Source of the DNA: Macrostomum hystrix
Lineage: Eukaryota; Platyhelminthes; Macrostomidae
Assembly (NCBI GenBank): GCA_950097015.1
Contig: CATNEN010000001.1
Span: 16,620,501-16,684,500, forward strand
Direction: 5' to 3'
Length of the DNA: 64,000 nt
The notes beneath the pieces were generated by a model. That model ran no database searches. It was not told the DNA's origin and worked only from the letters and a program-made list of their open reading frames with translations. How positions within the stretch are numbered: the stretch's first letter is position 1; each line of letters starts with the position of its first letter. Positions 23,601-38,408 of the stretch are shown in pieces. The translations under genes and the position numbers were made by a program.

Positions 23601-24389
23601 ATGGAACTCGGCGGCAGATGTAGAATCGTGGAGGAGTGTCCCTGCCTTGCTGATCTGTTGTATCCGTTAAACAAATCCAAATGGTTATCGGGTCAGGCCA
23701 CAGCGAATTGATTCATTTTGCGCATGCCAAACTGGCATACATCGCATTTGTTTGATGAATTGAATTCACTGCAGCTCAAATTTGTACTATTAAATTCTTT
23801 CTTTTTCTCTGGTGTTGAAGAGGCCTGTTAGAAGCCAGTTTTTTGTCCCTGAAGGCCACAGATTGAGTGCATGTACTACAGTGGCTACTGCTAGTAGAAA
23901 ACGATATTAGTGCGAATACTAAAATATGATTTCTTAGTGGGGCTTGTCAATGCGTTTTCAGTTTCGCAACGAGCTCGAAAACATTTTCCGTCTGGAATTC
24001 GGTATATGCACAAAAAGCGTGTGAAATGTGTGGGAAAAAATGCTTTTACTCTATAAAATGTTGATTCCGATAGTTTACTAAGAGACTGAAACTCCCTCTC
24101 TCTCTCTCTATACAACGTTTGTCGGTCTTTAAGGCCAACTGTTGTATTGGGTCCAATTTTCGGTACAACATGCCTATATTAGCAGTGTGCAGTGTCTCGA
24201 GTTTGTTTACCATTCATGCGCACAAATGTACACCCACTGACTGTGAACTGCCAACATTCACTGTGATGACGACTAGCAGAAACTGTTTTAATTAGACTGC
24301 AGCTCACTAACAATTAAGTTTGCGGCAGGCACAGGGGTTAATTCTCAATCTGCCTACAATTATTATCCGATATTTGAATTACATCAACG
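20688..24389. other. AT-rich intergenic region between DUF4139 and transgelin genes
   Basis: After the TGA at 20685 there is a long AT-rich stretch with many short T and A runs. It holds the 3' UTR of the upstream gene and presumably the promoter of the downstream one. None of the short open frames has splice signals or a recognisable motif. A short CT-rich run lies near 24094. No tandem array or SINE copy was found here, unlike most of the window. Confidence 0.5.
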
Positions 24390-27300
24390 ATGGCCAATCA
24401 GGGTCCCAGCTATGGTCTCAGCGCGGAATTGGAAAAGAAGGTAAATATTTTCCTTTGTTCGATTCTAAAAACATCAGAAGTATATCTTGGATATTACACC
24501 AAATATGAATAATGATTGCAGGAGGGCTGCGGGCAATGGCACATCATTTGGTGATAGTAGACCCGCAGCCAGCGAGGAGGCAATTCTGCCCATTTCGATG
24601 ACTCCTGAGCACACACGCACACAGATACTGTACGCAGGCACACGCTCACACAGGTGTGTACATCTGCCCTGACTTTCTCATCGTCAGGCAGTGCACACTC
24701 TCACTGTGCCTTGGAGGTTGGCTCTCGAGGGCGTAAATTACACGACAAGCCCCCAAGCCTTCTCTCCGCGGCTGCGCCTCAAATGAATGTGGCCTCGACG
24801 CGGAATCGAACTCAGGCACTTTGTTGCGAGAGGCAAACGCATTAACGGCTCCACTCGTGAATACTGTAACAATGATAGTAATATTTGATGGGGCTGTGAG
24901 CACTGAGCATTCTTTGGCGAAAGTCGACCTAAAGCCTGTGAGGAGGCAAATCCGCTTATTCCACTAATTCCACTCAGACACCGTACGCAGGCACACACTC
25001 ACACAGGTGTGTACACCTGCCCTGACATTCTGATCGACAGGCAGTGTATACACTCTCGCAATGCCTTGGGCCTTGTTCGATTGGAAAATCGAACTATTTG
25101 TAGCCAGAAAGCTAAATTTACAAAAAATATCCAAATCTAAAAAACAATGCTCATACTCACAGCGTCGCGAGAAGCGAGACCCAGCTCAGGAGGCGCAGGT
25201 TCTGGACTGGATCGAAGCGGTCTTGCAACAACGCCTGGACCGACACAAGCCCTACGAAGATCTGCTGTGGGACGGTGAGTGAATCAATTATTCATGTCGG
25301 TTGCATTCAGGTCCTATCTATAGTCTAAGTAGCACTAATAGAATTCTCTATTTAGACTTTCTAGCCGTAGTTGCATGTTCATCAGATTGTTGATCAGTAG
25401 CGGACAATCTGCGCGCTGAATACTTTAAGAGGGCTTCTTAGTGCCTGACAAGTGGGTGCAACTAAGGACGTCCTGTCCGGAAGAATGATAACAAGAGACT
25501 GCTTCGGAGTTTCTTAGTAATTCGGAAAGCTTTCACTTCCAAAGCTTCGTTCTGGAAGTCTCAGATTCTGGAAGTTTCGGTTCTGGAAGTTTCGGGTTCT
25601 GGAAGTTTCGGTTCTGGAAGTTTCGGGTTCTGGAAGTTTCGGTTCTGGAAGTTTCGGGTTCTGGAAGTTTCGGGTTCTGGAAGTCTCAGATTCTGGAAGT
25701 TTCGGGTTCTGGAAGTTTCGGATTCTGGAAGTCTCGGATTCTGGAAGTTTCAGATTCTGGAAGTTTCGGATTCTGGAAGTTTCGGGTTCTGGAAGTTTCG
25801 GGTTCTGGAAGTCTCAGATTCTGGAAGTTTCGGGTTCTGGAAGTTTCGGATTCTGGAAGTCTCGGATTCTGGAAGTTTCGGATTCTGGAAGTTTCGGATT
25901 CTGGAAGTTTCGGATTCTGGAAGTTTCGGATTCTGGAAGTTTCGGATTCTGGAAGTCTCAGATTCTGGAAGTTTCAGGTTCTGGAAGTTTCGGGTTCTGG
26001 AAGTTTCGGGTTCTGGAAGTCTCAGATTCTGGAAGTTTCGGTTCTGGAAGTTTCGGGTTCTGGAAGTATCGGGTTCTGGAAGTCTCAGATTCTGGAAGTT
26101 TCGGATTCTGGAAGTCTCAGATTCTGGAAGTTTCGGGTTCTGGAAGTTTCGGGTTCTGGAAGTTTCGGGTTCTGGAAGTTTCGGATTCTGGAAGTTTCGG
26201 GTTCTGGAAGATTCGGATTCTGGAAGTTTCGGATTCTAGAAGTTTCGGGTTCTGGAAGTTTCGGGTTCTGGAAGTTTCGGATTCTGGAAGTTTCGGATTC
26301 TAGAAGTTTCGGGTTCTGGAAGTTTCGGGTTCTGGAAGTTTCGGGTTCTGGAAGTTTCGGATTCTGGAAGATTCGGGTCCAGGAAGTTTCGGGTTCTGGA
26401 AGTTTCGGGTTGACCCGAGTTCGCGTCCCTGTCCGCAGGCATTCTGCTGTGCAAGCTCATCAATACGATTCGGCCTGGCAGCGTGAAGCGAATTCACGAG
26501 GGCACTAAAATGCCATTCAAGCTCATGGAGAATATTGACAACTTCCTGAAGGCCCTGACTGCCTTCGGGGTGCCGTCGTCTGACCTTTTTCAGACCATCG
26601 ATCTGTTTGAGAAGAAGGACCTCTGCCAGGTCACTCAGTGCATCTTCGCTCTTGGCCGCACGGTGAATCTCGGATTGACAACTTTGAATTTAAATGTCAA
26701 TGTTTAACAAGAAGACACACCTGTTTAACTAGAAGACACACCTGTTTAACTAGAAGACACACCTGTTTAACTAGAAGACACACCTGTTTAACTAGAAGAC
26801 ACACCTGTTTAACTAGAAGACACACCTGTTTAACTAGAAGACACACCTGTTTAACTAGAAGACACACCTGTTTAACTAGAAGACACACCTGTTTAACTAG
26901 AAGACACACCTGTTTAACTTAAAGACACCTGTTTAACTAGAAGACACACCTGTTTGAAAAGAAGACACACCTGTTTAACTTAAAGACACACCTTTTTAAC
27001 TAGAATACACCTGTTTGAAAAGAAGACACACCTGTTTAACTAGAAGACACACCTGTTTGAAAAGAAGACACACCTGTTTGAAAAGAAGACACACCTGTTT
27101 AACTTAAAGACACACCTGTTTAACTAGAATACACCTGTTTGATAAGAAGACACACCTTTTTAACTTAAAGGCACACCTGTTTAACTTAAAGACACACCTG
27201 TTTAACTTGAAGACACACCTGTTTAACTAGAATACACCTGTTTGATAAGAAGACACACCTGTTTAACTATAAGACACACCTGTTCCACTAGAAGACACAC

Positions 27301-27737
27301 CTGTTTAACTTAAAGACACACCTGTTTAACTAGAAGACACACCTGTTTAACTTAAAGACACACCTGTTTAACTTAAAGACACACCTGTTTAACTTAAAGA
27401 CACACCTGTTTAACTTAAAGACACACCTGTTTAACTAGAAGACACACCTGTTTAACTTAAAGACACACCTGTTTAACTAGAAGCCGCTCTCATGTCTAAT
27501 GACACAAATTCTAAAACTCGCAATAATGACTCAGAACCTGTCAATCTGCAGTGCCAGGTGAAAGCTGACTACAACGGACCCATCTTGGGTCCCAAACTGT
27601 CTGAGGAGAATCGCCGTACCTTCACTGAAGAGCAGATCAACGCCAACAAGACGGTGATCGGCCTGCAGGCGGGTTACAACAAGGGCGCCAGTCAGGCTGG
27701 AATGAGTTTCGGAAAAGCCCGCAAAATTCTCGACTAG
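24390..27737 (+). CDS. Transgelin/calponin-like actin-binding protein, 4 exons
   Basis: Exons 24390-24440, 25163-25274, 26439-26662 and 27552-27737 join in phase to give 190 residues, the usual transgelin length. The N-terminus MANQGPSYGLSAELEKK leads into one calponin-homology domain (about residues 25-130) with QEAQVLDWIEAVL, LLWDGILLCKLINTIRPGSV, FKLMENIDNFLKA and LFEKKDLCQVTQCIFALGR. One calponin-like repeat ends the protein (VIGLQAGYNKGASQAGMSFG). These proteins bind and stabilise or bundle F-actin, typically in muscle or contractile cells. The last acceptor could be after CTGCAG (27551) or after the next CAG (27557); both keep the frame. Introns 2 and 3 are almost wholly minisatellite. 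Confidence 0.95.
24518..24862 (-). mobile_element. SINE family 1 in transgelin intron 1
   Basis: Minus-strand copy with the B-box region (GAGTTCGATTCCGCG), GAGGCCACATTCATTTG, the GTGCACTGCCTGACGATGAG block, GGGCAGAATTGCCTC and the GCCCGCAGCCCTCCTGCAAT tail. It is opposite to the host gene. Confidence 0.85.
24893..25075 (-). mobile_element. SINE family 1, older diverged copy
   Basis: It lies directly next to the previous copy in the same orientation. It retains GTGTACACACCTGTGTGAG and GCCTGCGTACGGTGTC but differs at many sites, so it is an older insertion. Confidence 0.65.
25555..26412 (+). repeat. Minisatellite, 15-16-bp unit TTCTGGAAGTTTCGGG, in intron 2
   Basis: More than 50 copies alternating between GGTTCTGGAAGTTTC, GATTCTGGAAGTTTC and AGTCTCAGA variants. 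It occupies most of the 1164-bp intron and ends about 26 bp before the acceptor of exon 3. Confidence 0.97.
26700..27485 (+). repeat. Minisatellite, ~21-bp unit CACACCTGTTTAACTAGAAG, in intron 3
   Basis: About 37 copies. Units at the left are identical; those to the right vary (TTAACTTAAAG, TTTGAAAAGAAG, TTTGATAAGAAG), suggesting a younger left end. CCTGTTTAACTAGA resembles the CCTGTTAGACA core of other arrays. It starts 38 bp after the exon 3 donor. Confidence 0.97.
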
Positions 27738-27946
27738 ATCGAGAAGATGACGCAGATGAAGAGTTTGACTCAAACGACTCAATACGGACTCAAAATGGAA
27801 TAAAGTTTCTACTAGATCGCACTGAAATTTCGCATCTAAGCCTAATTTATATAAATTGAAATAGAATTGGAACACCAAGATTTAGTACAATATTTACATT
27901 GCGCTGAACTCAAAGTAACTATGCTTTGCATGCACTTTTATTTCAT

Positions 27947-27952
27947 AATAAA
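27947..27952 (+). terminator. Candidate polyadenylation signal of the transgelin gene
   Basis: AATAAA lies 210 bp after the stop codon; another AATAAA at 27799-27804 is nearer. Either could direct 3' end formation. Confidence 0.45.
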
Positions 27953-28059
27953 TATACGGGTAACGCAATGTACCGCTCGTAATCTCAGTAGTACTCATGA
28001 GTAAGCTTGTTGTTGTTGTTATAGTTATAGCATAGTTACAGGTAGCTGTAACTGCCTAC

Positions 28060-28118
28060 AGCTAGGTAGACCCACACTCAAACAGATGTGTACATCCGCC
28101 CTGACTTTCTCATCCGTG
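28060..28118 (-). mobile_element. SINE family 1 fragment between convergent genes
   Basis: GTGTACATCCGCCCTGACTT followed by TCTCATC matches the SINE body on the minus strand. It lies in the short gap between the 3' ends of the transgelin and channel genes. Confidence 0.55.
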
Positions 28119-28170
28119 CCAGACAACACTTAAACGGAATAACGGAAGACAATAAGCAAAGAGGTGAGAT

Positions 28171-28176
28171 TTTATT
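28171..28176 (-). terminator. Candidate polyadenylation signal of the DEG/ENaC gene
   Basis: TTTATT on the plus strand is AATAAA on the minus strand, about 260 bp beyond the stop codon of the channel gene. It is the only good candidate before the convergent neighbour. Confidence 0.4.
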
Positions 28177-28437
28177 AATGAAGAAATTATTCAAATAGCA
28201 TTGTGATAAGCAAATTATCTACAGTTTTACTCTCCGGGATTGCGCAAATAAAAATAGAGTGAAACATCACCGTTCGCTTGAGTATACTTCTGTACTATCC
28301 ATTTTCTTGTAAATAAAACTGCCTTTTTGAGAGCAGTCCGCCAGCCGCATGTAAATTCTACCTGGGGTCTAATGATGCTAAATCCCCAATTGATCGCATT
28401 GAAATACTTCAGAGACAGGAAAATAGATCATTGGAAA

Positions 28438-30066
28438 TCATGCTATCGAAGATCGCGAAACCTTGATTGACTTATCAGCCTTCTTGCAACCATAAACTAC
28501 CAGGTCATATATGAGCTCGATGAGCTCACATAAGGTGAGCAAGGACATGCCCAGGTAGATGCCCATAATGCCGCCAACGTCTGAGATGAAGTTCTGCAGT
28601 CCGTAGTCGATGGAGAAAGTCACCTTGTCGCTGAGTACTCGGTGAGGCTTGAAGTGCACTTTCAGCAGGTTGCTGTACGCGTAGGCTGCCTGAGTCGAGG
28701 TGTTAGAGCTGATGAGGAAGTCCAGAGCCGGCACGCTGACGTTCCGCTCTCTCGCCAGCGCCCAGGTCTGCTTGACGGAGGTGCTCAAAAACCGAGGCAG
28801 CGAGCTCTGCGTGGGCCAGTCCGCACTGAAGCTGCTCACGGTATAGTCTAGGGTGCTGCACGGCCGCTGTGATTTGCATCTGGCGCTGGTTTCGTTCGCT
28901 ATCGAATCAGCCCTTGCGCTTAGGCTGCTGTCGCGGTAGAAGGCGAAGAAGGTGGGCTCGCCAGTGAGGTTCAGAGCGAACTTGGGTCCTCGCAGCGGCC
29001 ACGGCAGGGGACTGATGACTCCTGACAAGTTGACCAGCGCCTGGTACTGTCTGTGGTACTCATAGTAGTAGCAGTACGAGTAGCTGTACTTGTGGTCGTA
29101 CGGTGTCTGGTCGTACGGGTTCAGAAACTGTACGTCAGAGGCATCCGCTTTGCATTCGAATTGGCCATCCTTCTTCACCTGCTGGGACATGCTGATCTCA
29201 ACGGTGTGGTGCCGGCCAGGTGAGAGCGAGAACGAGTTGACAAACTCAGACGGGTACTCTCCGGGCGGTGTGAGGAACACCCGGAGGCCAGACCGTCTGT
29301 CCACTGTGTTGAAGTCTCCGACCGATAGGGACCAGTCGGACACCGGTATCGGGGTCTCCTTAGCGAAGACCGCCTCTTCAATCGGAGCTCCTGTCGAAGG
29401 CATTCCGGGAAAACTGTTGTCCAGCACCAGCGTCAGAACTAGGCCAGACGACAGGCCGCCACGCAGGATCTTGTCCTGCCAGGTCGTGTTGAAGCTCCAT
29501 CGGTAGCAGCGCAGGTACAGAGGATGATAGAAGCTGGTTGCCGGCAAGGATTTGTACTCTGTTATGCCGTTCTCGTTATTGTAAGTCAGGTCGCTAGAAA
29601 TAATGTCCTGCTCCGGCCTGTGCCCCAGCTGGTCCACCATCAGTTGGTACTGCAGCGACTGGACGTACACAAAGCTCAGCCCGAACTCCATGCTGAGTCG
29701 TTCGTCCATGTCGCTGGTCTGCGACGCAATCTGCTGGCGCAGCATCAATCGGGTCGCGCCCAGCTCGGCATTGACTTGCTGCGCCGACTTGGCATCGATG
29801 TTAGCCGAGTAACTACCGGAGAACGGGTTCTCAAAGCAGGCGTACACATCCGGGAAGATGAAGCTCAGACTGTCAGCCTCCAGCGAGGTTGTCACCTGGC
29901 GCAGCTGCAGCTTAATTACAAACTCGACGAAGCCTTTGAAGAACAGAGCAGTCATGAGCAGGAACATGAGCAGCCAGGTGCAGCGCACGTGCATAGGCTT
30001 TCCAGTCACTGTGCGCGGCAGGCCATGTGATGTGGTGTCTTGCACAGCCGAAATCACCTGCAGCAT
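28438..30066 (-). CDS. DEG/ENaC-family sodium channel subunit, single exon
   Basis: An uninterrupted 542-residue frame of full family length. The cytoplasmic N-terminus has the gating His-Gly (TTSHGLPR, residues 14-15). TM1 is about residues 29-52 (TWLLMFLLMTALFFKGFVEF). A large extracellular domain follows with several N-x-S/T sites and a Tyr-rich segment. Near the C-terminus comes the family signature DVGGIMGIYLGMSLLTLCEL, which contains the G-x-S selectivity filter (GMS) and begins TM2, then a short basic tail. These subunits form amiloride-type Na+ channels gated by peptides, acid or mechanical force; the ligand cannot be told from sequence. The lack of introns is unusual beside intron-rich neighbours. 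It converges on the transgelin gene. Confidence 0.9.
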   Translation of the reverse strand: MLQVISAVQDTTSHGLPRTVTGKPMHVRCTWLLMFLLMTALFFKGFVEFVIKLQLRQVTTSLEADSLSFIFPDVYACFENPFSGSYSANIDAKSAQQVNAELGATRLMLRQQIASQTSDMDERLSMEFGLSFVYVQSLQYQLMVDQLGHRPEQDIISSDLTYNNENGITEYKSLPATSFYHPLYLRCYRWSFNTTWQDKILRGGLSSGLVLTLVLDNSFPGMPSTGAPIEEAVFAKETPIPVSDWSLSVGDFNTVDRRSGLRVFLTPPGEYPSEFVNSFSLSPGRHHTVEISMSQQVKKDGQFECKADASDVQFLNPYDQTPYDHKYSYSYCYYYEYHRQYQALVNLSGVISPLPWPLRGPKFALNLTGEPTFFAFYRDSSLSARADSIANETSARCKSQRPCSTLDYTVSSFSADWPTQSSLPRFLSTSVKQTWALARERNVSVPALDFLISSNTSTQAAYAYSNLLKVHFKPHRVLSDKVTFSIDYGLQNFISDVGGIMGIYLGMSLLTLCELIELIYDLVVYGCKKADKSIKVSRSSIA

Positions 30067-31734
30067 CTCTGCGGCACGGCTGGACTCAACCTTGCAAAGT
30101 CTGCCGCTGGCTCACGAACAGCTCCCTGTTTCCATTTTAAGATCAGCTTTTGAGCGGATGAATCTACTCACCAATTTCTACCCTAAACCGCGCCCACTAG
30201 AGGGAACTTATCAGGCAGAGCCAATCAGAGTTAGGGGTGGCTAAGCCATAGAGCTCTGAATCTAGAGACCGCCAGACCCCCATTTTCCGGACCAGTATGG
30301 GCTGATTGGCTGTTCCGAAAATACACTGGGCAGATAGGAAACTCTGATGCACTACTTGAAGAAAAACACGGATAAGTTCTGTATTGTGCAATAGATTTTC
30401 AAAGTGACTGTTTCATTCGAAAGCTGAATAAATTCTCTACATTTTAGTTAAAGCTTGTGCGTCTAGCTGTTTTAGCTGGTGAGCTGTGCTTAAAAAAGTT
30501 TAAGGAAGACAATAATTTTCATCTTCCAGACGTAAACTGAAAAAGTTGTGATGCAGAAACCTTTCTTATATTAAGCTTTTTTAATAAGTATTTTAGTTCA
30601 TTCGACAGGCATTGATGTTTTCTACAACTTAAGCGACATGTCGCTAAGTCAGGCGATTAATAAAAGTGATTTCTGCAACACAAAGTGAGCTGGTCTCGAA
30701 GCCTCGGTCCGTTGCTGGCCATTGTCCACGCGCCTTCCGCCCAAGAGTTTATTATGCATACTGAGCAAAGTTTCAGTGGCGGCTAGGAAGATCTGATAAT
30801 CAATAAACTGCTCAGAGTCGCAGCTGTGAGCCAACTTAGTAACGAATGCGCCAATTACAGGGCGTCACCTTCTAGCAATGTGTTTCTCTACTGTTAAAAA
30901 GCCAAAATGAGAGTTAATAACAATGCTTCTCGAAAGTAAAGGATTATTCTTGTGTACTGAACACGGTTCTAAAAATAACAACACAAGAGCTTGGAAGGCA
31001 CATACAAGTAAATGAAATACATTGACTGGTTTTCATATGTTATGAATCCTCCACCACGTAGTTTGTATGCGATTCGCCAAGAACCATCGCATGTGCAAAG
31101 CTGTTCAAGCTGACAGTCAACATTGGTTTAAACTAGTCTACTCTTTGCCGCCTAATTTGCATTACAGCCTATAGTATAGTGATGAAGCTAATACTCAGAG
31201 TTCACTCAGACCCAGTCAATAGACCAACTGCAAATCATGCATTGGACTCGATTGGCCTTCTAAAAACCCGGTTGTATCAGCCAAAAGTTATTATGCAGCT
31301 GCAGTTGTGTTGCCAAATTTAGTACAATGGCCGCTCGGATGAGCTCACAGCAATGAGGAGGCCATCTGTGAGCACCGTTTTCCAGACTTTAATGCCATTA
31401 GGCTGCAGAGCCTGACCAGCGACACTGGGAAGGAGAAAAAAAAACATAAAATACTCCCCTGGGGCCATATGGGCAGGCCATAAATCATCTAGCTATCGCC
31501 TTTCATCGTTAGCATCCTGTCCAGAAAAAAAGCCAAATGAGGATGTCGCTAATTGGAAAAAGGTATCGTGAGGAAATAAAAATGTATTCCTGCTTATTGC
31601 CAGTAGACCTGAATTGCTTTGCTTGCAAGCAAGAGCTTTTCACAAAGTTTCCCTACCTCATTTCAATTTTTGGCAGGTGACATGCGGCGTCGAGACATTG
31701 TGGCGAGTGAGAAATTCCCTTTTTCCTCCTCTCA
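30067..31734. other. Upstream region of the channel gene; no gene seen
   Basis: It should contain the channel promoter (minus strand, reading from about 30070 upward). Short open frames here lack motifs and splice context. No repeats of the window's families were recognised before the array at 31735. Confidence 0.4.
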
Positions 31735-33232
31735 CTATCCTTATAATCATCTAATCCCTCCTCTTACTCCACCTCTCATCTTCTCACTCCACCTCTCACC
31801 CTCTCACTCCACCACTCACCCTCTCACTCCACCTCTCACCCTCTCACTCCACCTCTCACCCTCTCACTCCACCTCTCACCCTCTCACTCCACCTCTCACC
31901 CTCTCACTTCACCTCTCACCCTCTCACTCCACCTCTCACCCTCTCACTTCACCTCTCACCATCTCACTCCACCTCTCACCCTCTCACTTCACCTCTCACC
32001 CTCTCACTCCACCTCTCACCCTCTCACTCCACCTCTCACCCTCTCACTCCACCTCTCACCCTCTCACTCCACCACTCACCCTCTCACTCCACCTCTCACC
32101 CTCTCACTCCACCTCTCACCCTCTCACTCCACCTCTCACCATCTCACTCCACCTCTCACCCTCTCACTCCACCTCTCACCCTCTCACTCCACCTCTCACC
32201 CTCTCACTCCACCTCTCACCCTCTCACTCCACCTCTCACCCTCTCACTCCACCTCTCACCCTCTCACTCCACCTCTCACCCTCTCACTTCACCTCTCACC
32301 CTCTCACTCCACCTCTCACCCTCTCACTTCACCTCTCACCATCTCACTCCACCTCTCACCCTCTCACTTCACCTCTCACCCTCTCACTCCACCTCTCACC
32401 CTCTCACTCCACCTCTCACCCTCTCACTCCACCTCTCACCCTCTCACTCCACCACTCACCCTCTCACTCCACCTCTCACCCTCTCACTCCACCTCTCACC
32501 CTCTCACTCCACCTCTCACCATCTCACTCCACCTCTCACCCTCTCACTCCACCTCTCACCCTCTCACTCCACCTCTCACCCTCTCACTCCACCTCTCACC
32601 CTCTCACTCCACCTCTCACCCTCTCACTCCACCTCTCACCCTCTCACTCCACCTCTCACCATCTCACTCCACCTCTCACCATCTCACTCCACCTCTCACC
32701 CTCTCACTCCACCACTCACCCTCTCACTCCACCTCTCACCCTCTCACTCCACCACTCACCCTCTCACTCCACCTCTCACCCTCTCACTCCACCTCTCACC
32801 CTCTCACTCCACCTCTCACCCTCTCACTCCACCTCTCACCATCTCACTCCACCTCTCACCATCTCACTCCACCTCTCACCCTCTCACTCCACCTCTCACC
32901 CTCTCACTCCACCTCTCACCCTCTCACTCCACCTCTCACCATCTCACTCCACCTCTCATCATCTCACTCCACCACTCACCCTCTCACTCCACCTCTCATC
33001 ATCTCACTCCACCTCTCATCCTCTCACTTCACCTCTCATCTTCTCACTCCACCACTCACCCTCTCACTCCACCTCTCACCCTCTCACTCCACCACTCACC
33101 CTCTCACTTCACCTCTCACCCTCTCACTCCACCTCTCATCATCTCACTCCACCTCTCATCCTCTCACTCCACCTCTCATCTTCTCACTCCACCTCTCATC
33201 CTCTCACTCCACCTCTCACCCTCTCACTCTCA
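31735..33232 (+). repeat. Minisatellite, 20-bp unit CTCTCACTCCACCTCTCACC
   Basis: About 75 highly uniform copies. Point variants (CACTTCACC, CACCATCTC, CCACCACTC, CTCATC) recur in blocks, so the array grew by duplication of multi-unit segments. The unit has no stop codon in any forward frame, so a 539-residue open frame spans it; this is not a gene. One strand is almost pure pyrimidine plus A. Confidence 0.97.
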
Positions 33233-33993
33233 AATTGAAGATCCACAAAGGAATTAAATAATTAATCAAAAAACGAAATCACAAATTTGCTTTAATATGT
33301 TGGCTCTAGGAGAAACGCAAATTACTACTTTTAAGTAAGTGTTGCAGATTTTTAGTTAGTAAGCAAAACTGTGAAATTCACATTAATTATTATTTTGTTT
33401 TTCAGCAGAATCGCATGCGTTTCTTACGGAGAGTAGCATAATACACTTGAAATTATAAAATAGTTAACAGTGTCAGTTAAAAAATTAAGAAATAAATAAA
33501 TAAGCAAGTCAATTTGGCACACCTCTTCATACCGCTTTGTGCTGCAGTCAATGCAACCAAGATGCATTGCGGAAAGTAGTAATCTGGAATATCAACAAAT
33601 ATTTTTTTTCGAGATCGACTTTCGTAAGAATTCACATCAAAATTTATGTGCTAAATGAAAAAAATCTGACCGTGGTTTAAATTCGCGCGTAAAGTATAAC
33701 AAATTACCAAGTAGTTTTTCTAATTCCATTAGATAAAAGAGAATTAAAAAATGTAAAATTTTCCTGCATAATTTTACGAGAGAGCTGACGAAATATTTGT
33801 GCAGAGAATAATTTGTTATACTTTGCGACAGATTTAAAAGTTTCTTTTTTTACGCGCAGAAATGAAGGCTTATAATGCATTAAAACCGCAAGCGATTTGT
33901 TTTCGTAAATGTCTGTATAGTTAAAAAACTATAAATAAAGACACAAAGAAAAGTGAGTTTCTGAAATAATGAAAAATATTTAAGTTTCATTTT
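33233..33993. other. AT-rich non-coding spacer
   Basis: It lies between two large arrays and downstream of the cwo-like gene. It may hold that gene's 3' UTR end. Nothing else recognised. Confidence 0.4.
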
Positions 33994-34455
33994 AGTCAGT
34001 CAGTCAGTCAGTCAGTCAGTCAGTCAGTCAGTCAGTCAGTCAGTCAGTCAGTCAGTCAGTCAGTCAGTCAGTCAGTCAGTCAGTCAGTCAGTCAGTCAGT
34101 CAGTCAGTCAGTCAGTCAGTCAGTCAGTCAGTCAGTCAGTCAGTCAGTCAGTCAGTCAGTCAGTCAGTCAGTCAGTCAGTCAGTCAGTCAGTCAGTCAGT
34201 CAGTCAGTCAGTCAGTCAGTCAGTCAGTCAGTCAGTCAGTCAGTCAGTCAGTCAGTCAGTCAGTCAGTCAGTCAGTCAGTCAGTCAGTCAGTCAGTCAGT
34301 CAGTCAGTCAGTCAGTCAGTCAGTCAGTCAGTCAGTCAGTCAGTCAGTCAGTCAGTCAGTCAGTCAGTCAGTCAGTCAGTCAGTCAGTCAGTCAGTCAGT
34401 CAGTCAGTCAGTCAGTCAGTCAGTCAGTCAGTCAGTCAGTCAGTCAGTCAGTCAG

Positions 34456-34463
<8 letters not shown>
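33994..34463 (+). repeat. (GTCA)n microsatellite, about 470 bp
   Basis: About 117 perfect tetranucleotide copies. On the minus strand it reads TGAC repeats and overlaps the end of the cwo-like coding sequence: the TGA stop codon (34456-34458) is inside the array. Transcripts would carry a long UGAC repeat directly after the stop. Confidence 0.98.
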
Positions 34464-37365
<2,902 letters not shown>

Positions 37366-37444
37366 CTGCGGGCACAATATACTATCTACGATCAATTTTC
37401 AACTTGTTCTCCGTCAAAACGGTTTAGGTTTACGGCAGTGTCTA

Positions 37445-38408
37445 ACATTTTATTATCGATAGGTTTACAATTCTGTCTAACAGGTTTACAATTCTGTCTA
37501 ACAGGTTTACAGCCCTGTCTAACAGGTTTACAATTCTGTCTAACAGGTTTACAGCCCTGTCTAACAGGTTTACAGCCCTGTCTAACAGGTTTACAGTTCT
37601 GTCTAACAGGTTTACAGCCCTGTCTAACAGGTTTACAATTCTGTCTAACAGGTTTACAGCCCTGTCTAACAGGTTTACAGTTCTGTCTAACAGGTTTACA
37701 ATTCTGTCTAACAGGTTTACAATTCTGTCTAACAGGTTTACATTCTGTCTAACAGGTTTACAGCCCTGTCTAACAGGTTTACAGTTCTGTCTAACTGGTT
37801 TAAGTTCTGTCTAACAGGTTTACAGCTCTGTCTAACAGGTTTACAATTCTGTCTAACAGGTTTACAGTTCTGTCTAACTGGTTTACAGTTCTGTCTAACA
37901 GGTTTACAGCTCTGTCTAACAGGTTTACAGTTCTGACTAACTGGTTTACAGTTCTGACTAACTGGTTTACAATTCTGTCTAACAGGTTTACAGCTCTGTC
38001 TAACAGGTTTACAGTTCTGTCTAACAGGTTTACAGTTCTGTCTAACAGGTTCACAGTTCTATCTAACAGGTTTACAATTCTGTCTAACAGGTTTACAGCT
38101 CTGTCTAACAGGTTTACAGTTCTGTCTAACTGGTTTACAGTTCTGTCTAACAGGTTTACAATTCTGTCTAACAGGTTTACAATTCTGTCTAACAGGTTTA
38201 CAATTCTGTCTAACAGGTTTACAGTTCTGTCTAACAGGTTTACAATTCTGTCTAACAGGTTTACAGTTCTGTCTAACAGGTTTACAGCTCTGTCTAACAG
38301 GTTTACAATTCTGTCTAACAGGTTTACAATTCTGTCTAACAGGTTTACAGTTCTGTCTAACAGGTTTACAATTCTGTCTAACAGGTTTACAGCTCTGTCT
38401 AACAGGTG
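37445..38408 (+). repeat. Minisatellite, 21-bp unit TGTCTAACAGGTTTACAATT
   Basis: About 45 copies with AATT, GTT, GCC and GCT endings. The unit contains TGTCTAACAGGT, the complement of the core seen 500 bp away in the opposite orientation at 36905. It lies upstream of the first recognised cwo exon, probably in an intron. Confidence 0.97.

Noticed and set aside
22396-24115. Several 60-100-residue open frames in the AT-rich spacer
   Set aside because: No splice signals, no motif, and low-complexity Lys/Phe-rich translations typical of AT-rich non-coding DNA.
31619-33238. 539-residue open frame of SHSTSHPLTPPL-type repeats
   Set aside because: It is the translation of a 20-bp DNA repeat that has no stop codon in any forward frame. 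The same peptide rotates through frames, and variation is at the DNA level without codon bias.
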